Source of the DNA: Phycisphaerales bacterium
GTDB taxonomy: Bacteria > Planctomycetota > Phycisphaerae > UBA1845
DNA length: 64,000 nucleotides
Assembly: GCA_020639095.1 (NCBI GenBank)
Contig: JACKHH010000007.1
Span: 60,126 to 124,125, forward strand
Reading direction: 5' to 3'
Shown here piece after piece: positions 51,454-60,524 of the stretch. The notes under the pieces were generated by a model. That model was not told the origin of the DNA, did no database searches, and saw nothing but the letters and a program-made list of their open reading frames with translations. Each line of letters starts with the position of its first letter. The stretch's first letter is position 1. Made by a program: the position numbers and the translations under genes.

Positions 51454-54400
51454 GTTTGCTTTCGCGCTTGGTTTGCACCTGCGCACTGCTGTTGTGTGTA
51501 ACCCCCGTTTTTGCGTTTGACATTCCCGGTGACGTTGATGCGAACGGCTATGTTGATGCCGCGGACTGGTCGGCGATTCAGGCATGTCTCGGCGGCCCAC
51601 AGAGTGTCGCAAGTGGCCCGTGCGCCGCGGCTGACCTGAACGGCGATTCGTTTGTCGACCTGCGCGACTTTGTCGTGCTCTGTCGCAACTGGCACGCGTC
51701 CAACTGCCAAGCCACCGCGTCATCATCGAGCGAACAGTCCGGTGAGTTTTCCGCCGACAACGTGTTCGACGGCGACCTGGAATCACGCTGGGCGAGCGAT
51801 TGGGCGGACAACGAGTGGGTGCAGCTTGATTTCGGACATCAGCGGAACGTACACGGGCTCCAGATCCACTGGGAGAACGCGTACGCCACGGGCTACGCCG
51901 TGGACGTGTCGCTGAACGGTTCGGATTGGAGCACCGTTTTCTCGACGAGCAGCGGCGACGGCGATGTTGACGACATCGACTTCACCAACCAGCCGGTGCG
52001 CTACCTGCGCGTCAATTGCACGCAGCGCGCGACGCAATGGGGCAACTCGATCTACGAGATCGTGCTCAAGTCGGATGACAGTTGCTACTTCCCACAGCTT
52101 GAAGGCGAGGAGCTGATCGACGAGTTGGTGTCGAACATGACGATCGAGGAGAAGACCTCGTTCGTCTATGGTGAGACAACTTTCTCGCTTCGGCCGGTAT
52201 CGCGATTGGGGATTCCGAAGTTCCACTTCGCGGACGGGCCGCTGGGCATCCGCACCGGCCAGGGCACTGCTTTCCCCGCGAGCATCGCGTGGGCGTCGAG
52301 CTGGGACGTTGATCTCATCCACCGTGCCGGTATCGCGATGGGCGAGGAGTTCCGCAACAAGGGTCGCCACGTCTGGTTGGGCCCGTGCATGAATATCGTG
52401 CGCGTACCGCACGGCGGGCGTAACTTCGAGACGTACGGCGAGGATCCGTATCTCAATTCGCGGATGGCCGTCGCGACGATCACCGGCGCGCAGTCGCAGG
52501 GTGTCGTCGCTTGCGCAAAACACTACGCCTGTAACAACCAGGAATTCGAACGCTACACCATCGACGTGCAAGTCGACGAACGCGCGCTACGCGAAATCTA
52601 TCTGCCCGCGTTCAGGGCTGCGGTCACAGAGGCCGGTGTGCTTTCGGTGATGTCGGCGTACAACCGCATCAACGGTCCGCACGCCACGCAACACGCGTAT
52701 TTGCAGGACACCATCCTCAAGAACGAATGGGGATTCACCGGTTTCGTGGTTTCGGACTGGGACGCGGTACACAGCACGGTCGCCTGCGCGAACAACGGCC
52801 TTGATCTGGAAATGGACCTCGCGTCGCCGACCGGATCATTCTGGGGCAACGGTAAGTTGCTCGCCGCGGTCCAGTCCAACCAGGTGAGCGTCGCCACCAT
52901 CGACGACAAGGTTCGCCGCATTCTGCGCGCGATGCTCTTCACCGGCATCATGCAGGAACCCTGGGACGCGCCCGACGTGGAACTCGTCGGGCATCGTTCG
53001 ATCGCACGCGAGATTGCGGGCGCCGGAATGGTCTTGCTGAAGAACGACGGCAACGTGCTGCCGCTCGACAAGAACGCGACGCAGACCATCGCGGTGATCG
53101 GCCCCAACTACAACGTCGCGCGCACCGGTGGTGGCGGCAGTTCGGAAGTGTCGCCGTATCGCAGGGTGAGCCCGATCGAAGGTCTCCGCGCACAGGCGGG
53201 TCCGAACGTGACGTTTGTCGAGCGACTCGGCGTACTCACATCCGACGCCCAGCCGCCTGCGATCGACAGCGCATACATGACTCCGCCGAGCGGATCGGGC
53301 AACGGCATGCTCGCGGAGTACTTCAACAATACCGACTTGCAGGGCAGCCCGGTGGTGTCGCGTATCGATCCGCAGATCGATTTCGAATGGGGCTCTGGTT
53401 CGCCGGGCGCCGGCATCAACGCGGACAACTTCTCCGCGCGCTGGACGGGCACGCTGCGCGTCCCGACCACGGGAATCTACACGTTCATCGCCGCATCTGA
53501 CGACGGCATGCGACTCCGCGTTGACGGGCAACTGCTCATCGACGACTGGAATCAGCACGCGACCACTGTTAACCAAGCCGTCAAACCGCTGGTGGCCAAC
53601 CAAGCATACCAGGTGGTGATGGAATACTTCGATGCCGGTCAGCTCGCGAACGCGCGGTTGGCGATTTTCAATCAGGGCTCTGCCGTCGCGGACGCAGTGG
53701 CTGCCGCTCAGAACGCGGACACTGCGCTGGTGTTCGTCGGCCTGTCGAGCGCGAAGGAGAGCGAAGGCTACGACCGTGCGAATTACGGCCTTGACGGCAA
53801 TCAGATCAACCTGATCCGTAGCGTGGCCGCCGTAAATCCCAAGACTGCGGTGTTCGTTGTGGCGGGCTCGCAGGTGATCACCAGCGATTGGGTGAACGAC
53901 GCGCCGGCCATCGTGCAGGCGTGGTACCCCGGCCAGGAGGAAGGGTACGCGATCGCCGACATCGTTTACGGCGATGTGAACCCATCCGCCAAGCTGCCGA
54001 TGACGTTCACCAAAGAGTGGGCAGACCACCCCGCGAGCGGCAACTATCCCGGAAACGAGTACACCGAAGGCATCTTCGTGGGCTATCGTCACTTTGACAA
54101 AAACAACATCGAACCGATGTTCTGTTTCGGGCACGGTTTGAGTTACACAACCTTCGCCTACAGCAATCTCGCGATTGACGCTTCGAACATCGCATCGGCT
54201 GGGACGGTGCAGGTCAGTCTGAACGTTGAAAATACCGGAGCGCGCGGTGGTGCCGAGGTTGTGCAGCTCTACGTTCACGACGTCGCGTCCAGCGTTGAGC
54301 GCCCGGTGCGCGAACTCAAGCGTTTCAAGAAGGTGTTCCTGGCGCCGGGGCAGACCGCGACCGTCCAGTTTGAACTGGATGAGCGTGCGCTCGCCTACTA

Positions 54401-54512
54401 CGACGTGGCCAACAGCCGGTGGTATGCAGAACCCGGCGATTTTGAGATACAGATCGGCAGCTCCTCGCGTGACATTCGTCTGACGGGGACGTTCACGCTG
54501 CCGACGCCTTGA
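51450..54512 (+). CDS. Secreted GH3 beta-glucosidase with PA14 insertion and N-terminal dockerin-like tag
   Basis: A 1020-residue protein. Signal peptide to about residue 22. The dockerin-like pair with Cys (PGDVDANGYVDAADWSAIQAC and DLNGDSFVDLRDF) is at the N-terminus, the reverse of its neighbours. An F5/8 type C domain follows (about 88-205). The GH3 barrel spans about 215-470 with nucleophile Asp in GFVVSDWDAV (about 433). GH3 domain 2 is split by a PA14 module (about 610-735), and the acid/base region KESEGYDR is near 767. A FnIII-like end closes the protein. PA14-bearing GH3 enzymes often prefer oligosaccharides. It would release glucose from beta-glucan oligomers outside the cytoplasm. 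It ends 5 bp before the GH81 start. Confidence 0.93.
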   Translation: MSLLSRLVCTCALLLCVTPVFAFDIPGDVDANGYVDAADWSAIQACLGGPQSVASGPCAAADLNGDSFVDLRDFVVLCRNWHASNCQATASSSSEQSGEFSADNVFDGDLESRWASDWADNEWVQLDFGHQRNVHGLQIHWENAYATGYAVDVSLNGSDWSTVFSTSSGDGDVDDIDFTNQPVRYLRVNCTQRATQWGNSIYEIVLKSDDSCYFPQLEGEELIDELVSNMTIEEKTSFVYGETTFSLRPVSRLGIPKFHFADGPLGIRTGQGTAFPASIAWASSWDVDLIHRAGIAMGEEFRNKGRHVWLGPCMNIVRVPHGGRNFETYGEDPYLNSRMAVATITGAQSQGVVACAKHYACNNQEFERYTIDVQVDERALREIYLPAFRAAVTEAGVLSVMSAYNRINGPHATQHAYLQDTILKNEWGFTGFVVSDWDAVHSTVACANNGLDLEMDLASPTGSFWGNGKLLAAVQSNQVSVATIDDKVRRILRAMLFTGIMQEPWDAPDVELVGHRSIAREIAGAGMVLLKNDGNVLPLDKNATQTIAVIGPNYNVARTGGGGSSEVSPYRRVSPIEGLRAQAGPNVTFVERLGVLTSDAQPPAIDSAYMTPPSGSGNGMLAEYFNNTDLQGSPVVSRIDPQIDFEWGSGSPGAGINADNFSARWTGTLRVPTTGIYTFIAASDDGMRLRVDGQLLIDDWNQHATTVNQAVKPLVANQAYQVVMEYFDAGQLANARLAIFNQGSAVADAVAAAQNADTALVFVGLSSAKESEGYDRANYGLDGNQINLIRSVAAVNPKTAVFVVAGSQVITSDWVNDAPAIVQAWYPGQEEGYAIADIVYGDVNPSAKLPMTFTKEWADHPASGNYPGNEYTEGIFVGYRHFDKNNIEPMFCFGHGLSYTTFAYSNLAIDASNIASAGTVQVSLNVENTGARGGAEVVQLYVHDVASSVERPVRELKRFKKVFLAPGQTATVQFELDERALAYYDVANSRWYAEPGDFEIQIGSSSRDIRLTGTFTLPTP

Positions 54513-54517
54513 GGGGA

Positions 54518-57500
54518 ATGATCGTGTCGACATATCAGTATTCGGCAAGGCGCACTTTGCGCGCCGCCGTGGCGCGTGCGCTCGCGATTCTTGCAGCGTC
54601 TACCGTTGTGTACGCCGATCCGGAAGTCGTACCCGTCGGTGCGGGCTCGTACGCGACGTATCCGATCGAGGAGGAAGGCGATGGCCCGGTCACGATGCTC
54701 AACAAGACGATCTACGTCACCGAATCCGCGCCCTTCCCCATCCCGACGAACGACTGGTGGACCGATCTGCTGGTGAGTCAATATGCCGGTGCGATGTGGG
54801 CGTATCCGCTGACCGTACAGGCGAACGCGGAAGGTTTGCAGATTTACCACCCCACGCAGTTCAGCGCGGACGGTTCGCAGATGATGCTTCAGTCGCCGTT
54901 GCAAATTCGCGGCGAGGTCACACCGAACCCCGCGCCCGACGACGTGCTCATCGCCGACTTCGAGGGCGAGACGTACCCTGCCGGTTGGGTGACGACCGGG
55001 ACGGCATTCGGTAGCGGACCTGCCCCTGGAACATTTCCCAATCAGCTTACCGTGACCGGTTACATCGGACGCGGCCTGGTGAATTCGTACCTGGGCGGTG
55101 ACGCAGCCACGGGCACGCTGCGGTCGCCTCCGTTTGAAGTCACCAACGACTACCTTCACTTTCTGGTGGCCGGTGGTCAACATCCGGACGAGACCGAGGT
55201 GCGTCTGCTCGTCGACGGGTCCGTGGTTCGATCTGCCGTCGGGGAGAACTCGGAGTCGCTCGATTGGCACACCTGGGACGTTTCCGATCTCAATACGCAG
55301 GGCGCGATGGCGCAGATCGAGATCATCGACCTGTCGGGTGGCGGCTGGGGACACATCAACGCCGACCAGTTCTTCATGAGCAACCAGGGTACCGATCCGG
55401 GTTCGGTCTATGACTCGACGTTCGCGCCGGTCGATGCCCGCGCGGACACTTGGAGCGATTGGCTGGTGCGCTTCCGCCTCGCGCACGATGCGAACCGCGC
55501 AATGAATGTGACCATCGGCCATGGATTCCCGTTTGCGTGGATCGAATGCGCCGGTGTCGAACCGCGAATCACGACGAGCGCTGCCGCACAGTACTTCAAC
55601 AGCAACAGTGCGCCGGCGAACTTTCCGTTCGTTGGTGACAATGTCGGCATTACGTACGACGGGCGGTACTACGGCGTCTACGCGCCGGAGAACACCGAAT
55701 TCGACGTGAGCGGCGACACGTTGTTCGTATCGTTCGCGGGTACGAACAGCTACCTCGCCGTCGCAGCGCTTCCCGCTGCCAGCGACCTGGGCACACTTGC
55801 GGACTACGCCTACGCGATTCCGCGCAACACGCGCATGGACTGGAGCTACGACCCAGCCAATGCGTCGGTCACGACCACCTGGACCATTGAAGCGGACGCA
55901 TTGCGTGGCACGAACACCGACGTGATCCAGGGCTGGCTGCCGCACCACTATCGCGGAACCACGCATGCGCTGAACTTCAACGGGCTCGAGTATCGCACGC
56001 CGCGAGGCATCCTGAAGTACACATCGGGCAACAGCTATTCGATCACCTACCCCTTCGCTGGGATTCTGCCGAACCTGCCCGCACCGACTCGGCTGGGCAA
56101 CGTTGCGAACGATTTCGACCCCGATCGCATGGACCTGTACCTCACGCTGTATTCGAGCACGACCTCGTACGGCGCGGACACCTATTGGGGTGGCAAGGAT
56201 CTCGTGCGCATGGGTCGGTACATGCTCTTCGCGAAGGAATCGGGCGATGCGAATGCGCGCGACGCGCTGAAGACGTCGCTGCGCACCGCGCTGGAAGATT
56301 GGTACACCTATACGCCCGGTGAAATCGAACACTACTTCGCGCGTTATCCGAATTGGGGCGCGCTTGTTGGCTTCAACGAAAGCTACTACTCGTTCGAGTT
56401 TACCGACCACCACTTCCACTACGGTTACTACACGATGGCGTCGGCGCTGCTCGCGATGTGCGATCCGGATTTCCTCGCGGACTACGGCGCGATGGCGAAA
56501 CTGGTCGCGAAGGAATACGCGAACTGGGACCGCAACGACCCCGATTTCCCGTTCCTGCGCACCTTCGATCCGTGGAACGGGCATTCGTATGCCGGTGGTT
56601 TGAGTTCGCCGGGCGGGAACAACCAGGAGTCGAGTTCCGAAGCGATGCAGTCTTGGGCGGGTTTGTTTCTGCTGGGGACGATGCTGGGCGACGAGGAGAT
56701 GGCCGCCGCGGGTGCGATGGGACATGCGCTCGAGTCGAACGCGATCAATGAGTATTGGCTCGACTATTACGCGTACGTTGATGGCACTGGTAACTTTGCA
56801 GACGAGTATGACCATGACATCACGGGCATTCTCTTCGACAGCGGGCAGGGGTATGCAACGTACTTCACCGGTGACCCAGCCTGGATGTCGGGCATCCAGT
56901 GGCTGCCAATTTCACCGGCGTTGAATTACCTGGCGAAGGATCCGGTGTTCGCGCAGTGGCAGTTTGATTCAATGATGGCCGAGCGTGACGACTGGGTTGC
57001 GGCTGAGGAGCTTGGCGAAAACACCATCGCATCGATGGGCACCTCGCTGGGCAACGTGGTGCTCGGTTATGTGCAACTGTTCAATCCGGGCTGGGTGGCG
57101 GCGCAGTTCGACGCGCTGTGGAATGCGGAAGACCCAATCGCACGCGAGAACTACACGGGCGGCATCACGTACTACTTCACGCACGCGAATCGCCTGCTCG
57201 GCGACGTACAGTGGAATTGCCACACGGACATGTCGACGAGCCAGGTGTATTACAACAGCGATCGCGACGAGTGGTCGTACGTGGTTTACAACCCGAGCGA
57301 AGAGCACGCACTCACGCGCGTGATCTGCGACGGCAGTACCGTTGGTTTTGTTCACGCTCCGCCGCGAACGCTGACGCGTGCGACCGCGTTGCTCGTTCCA
57401 GGGGCTGCGTTTGAAGTGTTGGGTACGAGTCCGGTTGACGAGGAAGCGGCTGCCCCTGCGGACCTGACGGAGGTTGCAGTGGTTTTCAGCCACCCGGTGG

Positions 57501-58543
57501 ACGTTGTGAGTCTCGCGGGTGCGACGATCACCGGTCCGGGCGTGACGAGTCTTGCTCAGACTCCAACCAGCGACGATCGCCTTGTGGTTTTCACCATCGA
57601 GGGAGCGGTGCAATCCGGCGAGACCTACGCAGTGAGTCTGCCGTCCACGATCCAGTCGACGGCGAACGTCGCGTTGGGCCAGGAATATGCGTTCGAATTC
57701 ACCATCGCCACCGCTGATGCGGAAGATGCGATTCCGCCGTTGATCGCGCACTACCGCCTCGACGAATCCGCCGGTCCGACGGCAGTCGATTCATCGAGTT
57801 CGCATCTCGACGGGATGTACATCGGAACGCCCGCGTTCAGCCAGTCCGGAGCAGCCAGTGAAACGGCAACGTCCGTCGCGTTCGCCGGCAGCGGTGAGTC
57901 GATCGAATTGGGAAGCCCGCTGACGCTGAGCAAGCTGATCAACGATTTCTCCGTGGCGATGTGGATCAAGCCGACGGTCGCGGGCGGCAATCGCGTGATC
58001 TTCGGCGCGAGTTGGCACGACTACAACGGTTGGTCATTGCGACTCACGGGCGACCAACTCACGCTCGAACGGTTGGGGCCGAGCCAATTGTACAATTCCG
58101 GCGTGACGATTCCGCTCAACACCTGGACGCACATCGCTGCCGTGTACGACGCGAGCAACGACGTGACGTTCTACGTCAACGGCGCGCCGATCGCGACAAT
58201 CGCAGGCGACCACCCCGCATCGCTCGCCACCGAGCCGTGGTACATCGCGGGCAACGGAACCGGCGACGATTTCGTCGGCAACATCGACGACGTCCAGGTC
58301 TATGGCCGCGGCATCACGGCGACCGACGTGGCGTACCTCTTTGCGCATCCGGGCGGAACGCTCGCCGATCTCAAAGCCGATCTCGACACGGACGGTGACA
58401 TTGACGTTCACGACGCGATCATCCTGATCAACTGCATGACCGGGCCGGATCAAGGCGTCACGACTGGTTGTAAAGCGGCGGACATTGACGCGGACGATGA
58501 CGTTGACCTGCAAGATGTGGCCAAGTTCCAAGGCCGCTTTTAG
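54518..58543 (+). CDS. Secreted GH81 endo-1,3-beta-glucanase with inserted CBM, LamG and dockerin-like tag
   Basis: About 1341 residues. ATG 54518 is used; GTG 54524 fits the GAGGGG ribosome site better and cannot be excluded. The GH81 domain covers about 45-950, with PIPTNDWWTDLL, TDHHFHYGY (about 630) and the catalytic NNQESSSEAMQSWAG (about 700). Its N-terminal sandwich is interrupted at about 145-290 by a beta-sandwich of the type found in GH32/levanase proteins (ADFEGETYPAGW, GRGLVNSYLGGD). After the barrel come an SbsA-like Ig domain (about 970-1065), a LamG/concanavalin-like domain (about 1075-1280) and a dockerin-like tag with Cys pair. GH81 enzymes attack laminarin, callose or yeast glucan, so this fixes beta-1,3-glucan as a target of the locus. 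Confidence 0.93.
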   Translation: MIVSTYQYSARRTLRAAVARALAILAASTVVYADPEVVPVGAGSYATYPIEEEGDGPVTMLNKTIYVTESAPFPIPTNDWWTDLLVSQYAGAMWAYPLTVQANAEGLQIYHPTQFSADGSQMMLQSPLQIRGEVTPNPAPDDVLIADFEGETYPAGWVTTGTAFGSGPAPGTFPNQLTVTGYIGRGLVNSYLGGDAATGTLRSPPFEVTNDYLHFLVAGGQHPDETEVRLLVDGSVVRSAVGENSESLDWHTWDVSDLNTQGAMAQIEIIDLSGGGWGHINADQFFMSNQGTDPGSVYDSTFAPVDARADTWSDWLVRFRLAHDANRAMNVTIGHGFPFAWIECAGVEPRITTSAAAQYFNSNSAPANFPFVGDNVGITYDGRYYGVYAPENTEFDVSGDTLFVSFAGTNSYLAVAALPAASDLGTLADYAYAIPRNTRMDWSYDPANASVTTTWTIEADALRGTNTDVIQGWLPHHYRGTTHALNFNGLEYRTPRGILKYTSGNSYSITYPFAGILPNLPAPTRLGNVANDFDPDRMDLYLTLYSSTTSYGADTYWGGKDLVRMGRYMLFAKESGDANARDALKTSLRTALEDWYTYTPGEIEHYFARYPNWGALVGFNESYYSFEFTDHHFHYGYYTMASALLAMCDPDFLADYGAMAKLVAKEYANWDRNDPDFPFLRTFDPWNGHSYAGGLSSPGGNNQESSSEAMQSWAGLFLLGTMLGDEEMAAAGAMGHALESNAINEYWLDYYAYVDGTGNFADEYDHDITGILFDSGQGYATYFTGDPAWMSGIQWLPISPALNYLAKDPVFAQWQFDSMMAERDDWVAAEELGENTIASMGTSLGNVVLGYVQLFNPGWVAAQFDALWNAEDPIARENYTGGITYYFTHANRLLGDVQWNCHTDMSTSQVYYNSDRDEWSYVVYNPSEEHALTRVICDGSTVGFVHAPPRTLTRATALLVPGAAFEVLGTSPVDEEAAAPADLTEVAVVFSHPVDVVSLAGATITGPGVTSLAQTPTSDDRLVVFTIEGAVQSGETYAVSLPSTIQSTANVALGQEYAFEFTIATADAEDAIPPLIAHYRLDESAGPTAVDSSSSHLDGMYIGTPAFSQSGAASETATSVAFAGSGESIELGSPLTLSKLINDFSVAMWIKPTVAGGNRVIFGASWHDYNGWSLRLTGDQLTLERLGPSQLYNSGVTIPLNTWTHIAAVYDASNDVTFYVNGAPIATIAGDHPASLATEPWYIAGNGTGDDFVGNIDDVQVYGRGITATDVAYLFAHPGGTLADLKADLDTDGDIDVHDAIILINCMTGPDQGVTTGCKAADIDADDDVDLQDVAKFQGRF

Positions 58544-58649
58544 CGGATATTCGGGGGAATTCACGTGCTGCGTTGTCGCGCAGCAGGGCATTCGGTCTTT
58601 GGTGGGGCGGTGAACTTGGAACGATCCCGATGCCTGCTATGATGCCCGG

Positions 58650-59945
58650 ATGTCGGACGCACCACGCAAGTCGCCTGCCAGCCGAAACCCCTGGGCTTGG
58701 ATTCCCACGCTCTATTTTGCCGAGGGGATTCCGTATGTCATCGTGCTGAGCGTCTCGGTCGTGATGTACAAGCGACTCGGGATATCGAACACCGACATCG
58801 CGCTGTACACGAGTTGGCTGTACCTGCCTTGGGTGATCAAACCGCTCTGGAGCCCGGTCGTTGACCTGCTCGCGACCAAGCGTCTGTGGACGGTGGTGCT
58901 CCAGGCGCTGATTGGGGTGGTGCTGGCGCTGGTAGCGTTGTCCATTCCGGCGCCGCGATTCTTTCAATATACCATCGCCTTTCTCTGGTTGATGGCGTTC
59001 TGTTCGGCCACGCACGATATCGCGGCTGACGGGTTCTACATGCTGGCGCTCAAGCAGCACGAGCAGGCTGCGTTCGTCGGCGTGCGTTCCACGTTCTATC
59101 GCATCGCGATGATCGCGGGCGAGGGGGCGCTGGTCGTGCTCGCGGGATACCTTGAGACGCACTTCGGGCAGTTGCGGCTGGCGTGGGAGCTGACGATGTT
59201 CGCGGTGGCGGGCATCTTTTTTGCCACGTTCCTTTACCACCTGTTTTTCCTGCCGAAACCGGTATCCGATACCTGGCGAACGCGTGGAACGCAGCAGGCG
59301 CTTACCGGTGAATTCTTCAAAGTTTTCGGGGAATTCCTCCGCAAGGATGGCATTGGGCTCATTATCGCGTTCCTGTTGTTGTTCCGGCTCGCGGAGTCGC
59401 AGCTCTTGAAGCTGGCGTACCCATTTCTGTTGGACTCACCGTCGGTGGGCGGTTTGGGGCTCGATACCAGCCAGGTTGGCGTCATCAAGGGCACGTTGGG
59501 CGTGGCAGCGTTGCTGGCTGGTGGAATTCTCGGTGGGGTGTTGATTTCGCGCCGGGGGTTGAAGTTCTGGCTGTGGCCGATGGTGTTCATGATGAACGTG
59601 CCCAACGCGGTCTACGTTTATCTTGCGTATGCCCAGCCTACCAGCCACGTGATCATCAGCGTGGCGGTGTTCTTCGAACAGTTCGGGTATGGGTTCGGGT
59701 TCACCGCGTACATGATGTTCATGATCATGGTGTCGGAGGGGGAGCACAAGACGGCGCACTTCGCGATCTGCACGGGGTTCATGGCGCTTGGGATGATGCT
59801 GCCGGGGATGATCAGCGGCTGGCTTCAGTCGCAATTGGGATATCCGTTGTTCTTCGTGTGGGTGATGGTGTCGACGATTCCCGGATTTCTGGTGGCTGCG
59901 CTGGTGAAAGTCGATCCGGAGTTTGGCAGGAAACGGACGGAGTAG
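58650..59945 (+). CDS. AmpG-like MFS transporter
   Basis: A 431-residue protein with about twelve membrane segments. The pattern LYFAEGIPYVIVLSVSVVMYKRLG near the start and SATHDIAADGFYMLAL in the middle match the AmpG/ProP-like MFS group. AmpG imports muropeptides in proteobacteria, but planctomycete relatives often sit in carbohydrate loci. Here it lies 106 bp after GH81 on the same strand, so import of glucan oligosaccharides is plausible. A charged cytoplasmic loop lies about residues 205-235. No cell-wall recycling gene is nearby to support a muropeptide role. Confidence 0.85.
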   Translation: MSDAPRKSPASRNPWAWIPTLYFAEGIPYVIVLSVSVVMYKRLGISNTDIALYTSWLYLPWVIKPLWSPVVDLLATKRLWTVVLQALIGVVLALVALSIPAPRFFQYTIAFLWLMAFCSATHDIAADGFYMLALKQHEQAAFVGVRSTFYRIAMIAGEGALVVLAGYLETHFGQLRLAWELTMFAVAGIFFATFLYHLFFLPKPVSDTWRTRGTQQALTGEFFKVFGEFLRKDGIGLIIAFLLLFRLAESQLLKLAYPFLLDSPSVGGLGLDTSQVGVIKGTLGVAALLAGGILGGVLISRRGLKFWLWPMVFMMNVPNAVYVYLAYAQPTSHVIISVAVFFEQFGYGFGFTAYMMFMIMVSEGEHKTAHFAICTGFMALGMMLPGMISGWLQSQLGYPLFFVWVMVSTIPGFLVAALVKVDPEFGRKRTE

Positions 59946-59998
59946 GGCGGTCGCGTGTACTTGCCTTGCCTCGATGTGCTGGCGCTGAAACGATGGTT

Positions 59999-60481
59999 CT
60001 ATGTGGCGCCGTCAATCGATTTGGCCAGGAGGACGACCTGGCGATCACCGAAGATATCCGGTTCGTACGGCTGGCGACCGATCTCGTGCATGCCTTGTGC
60101 CCGGTAGAATGCTGCGGCGTTCTCCACCAATGCCGCCACGGTCACTTCACTGAACCCAGCCTCTCGAATCATCGCTTCCGCTGCGCGAAAGAGTGCCTTG
60201 CCCACACCCCGGCCATGGTATTGCGCGTGTACGTAGAGGCGCGCGATCTCGTTCTCGCGAATCGCAGCCATGCCCATGATGGCGCCGGTATCATCGCGTG
60301 CGACAAGGTGCGGCCGTGTTTGCGATTCGGCTCGCAGCGTGGCTGCATCCGATCGCGGCCCGACAAGAAACGCACGCTGCCGATCGGTAAACCCCTCGCG
60401 GTCCGCCAACCAAGCAAAGCAAGCGCGCAGCAAGTCGCTGACCTCTGCGCAATCGTCGTCTGTCATGCGTTCAATATGCAT
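59999..60481 (-). CDS. GNAT-family N-acetyltransferase
   Basis: Start at 60481 (MHIERMTDDD) gives a 160-residue GNAT domain with a normal N-terminus. ATGs at 60523 and 60547 are also in frame and the last would overlap the preceding gene. The acetyl-CoA pyrophosphate loop is Q-Y-H-G-R-G-V-G-K-A-L, preceded by IARLYVHA, and the C-terminal strand FYRAQGMHEIGRQPY is typical. It would transfer an acetyl group to an amine; the substrate is unknown. It is downstream of the esterase gene on the same strand and probably not part of the glucan pathway. Confidence 0.88.
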   Translation of the reverse strand: MHIERMTDDDCAEVSDLLRACFAWLADREGFTDRQRAFLVGPRSDAATLRAESQTRPHLVARDDTGAIMGMAAIRENEIARLYVHAQYHGRGVGKALFRAAEAMIREAGFSEVTVAALVENAAAFYRAQGMHEIGRQPYEPDIFGDRQVVLLAKSIDGAT

Positions 60482-60524
60482 GACGCCATGGTAGGTCCCG
60501 GTTCGGTGCGAAGCCAGCATCATA

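Noticed and set aside
54398..56815. 805-codon open frame on the minus strand opposite GH81
   Set aside because: It lies entirely antisense to a clear GH81 gene, has Arg/Val-rich low-information sequence and no ribosome site. It is a codon-bias shadow.
9122..58543. A true cellulosome
   Set aside because: The tags resemble dockerins, but no cohesin or scaffoldin was recognised in the window, and the Cys pair is not a classical dockerin feature.
58560..58625. Possible third copy of the 81-bp repeat near TCGCGCAGCAGGGC
   Set aside because: Only about ten bases match the repeat core, and the terminal inverted repeats are missing.
58650..59945. Muropeptide permease AmpG
   Set aside because: The fold group fits, but the gene follows GH81 and no peptidoglycan recycling gene is near, so the specific gene name was withheld.
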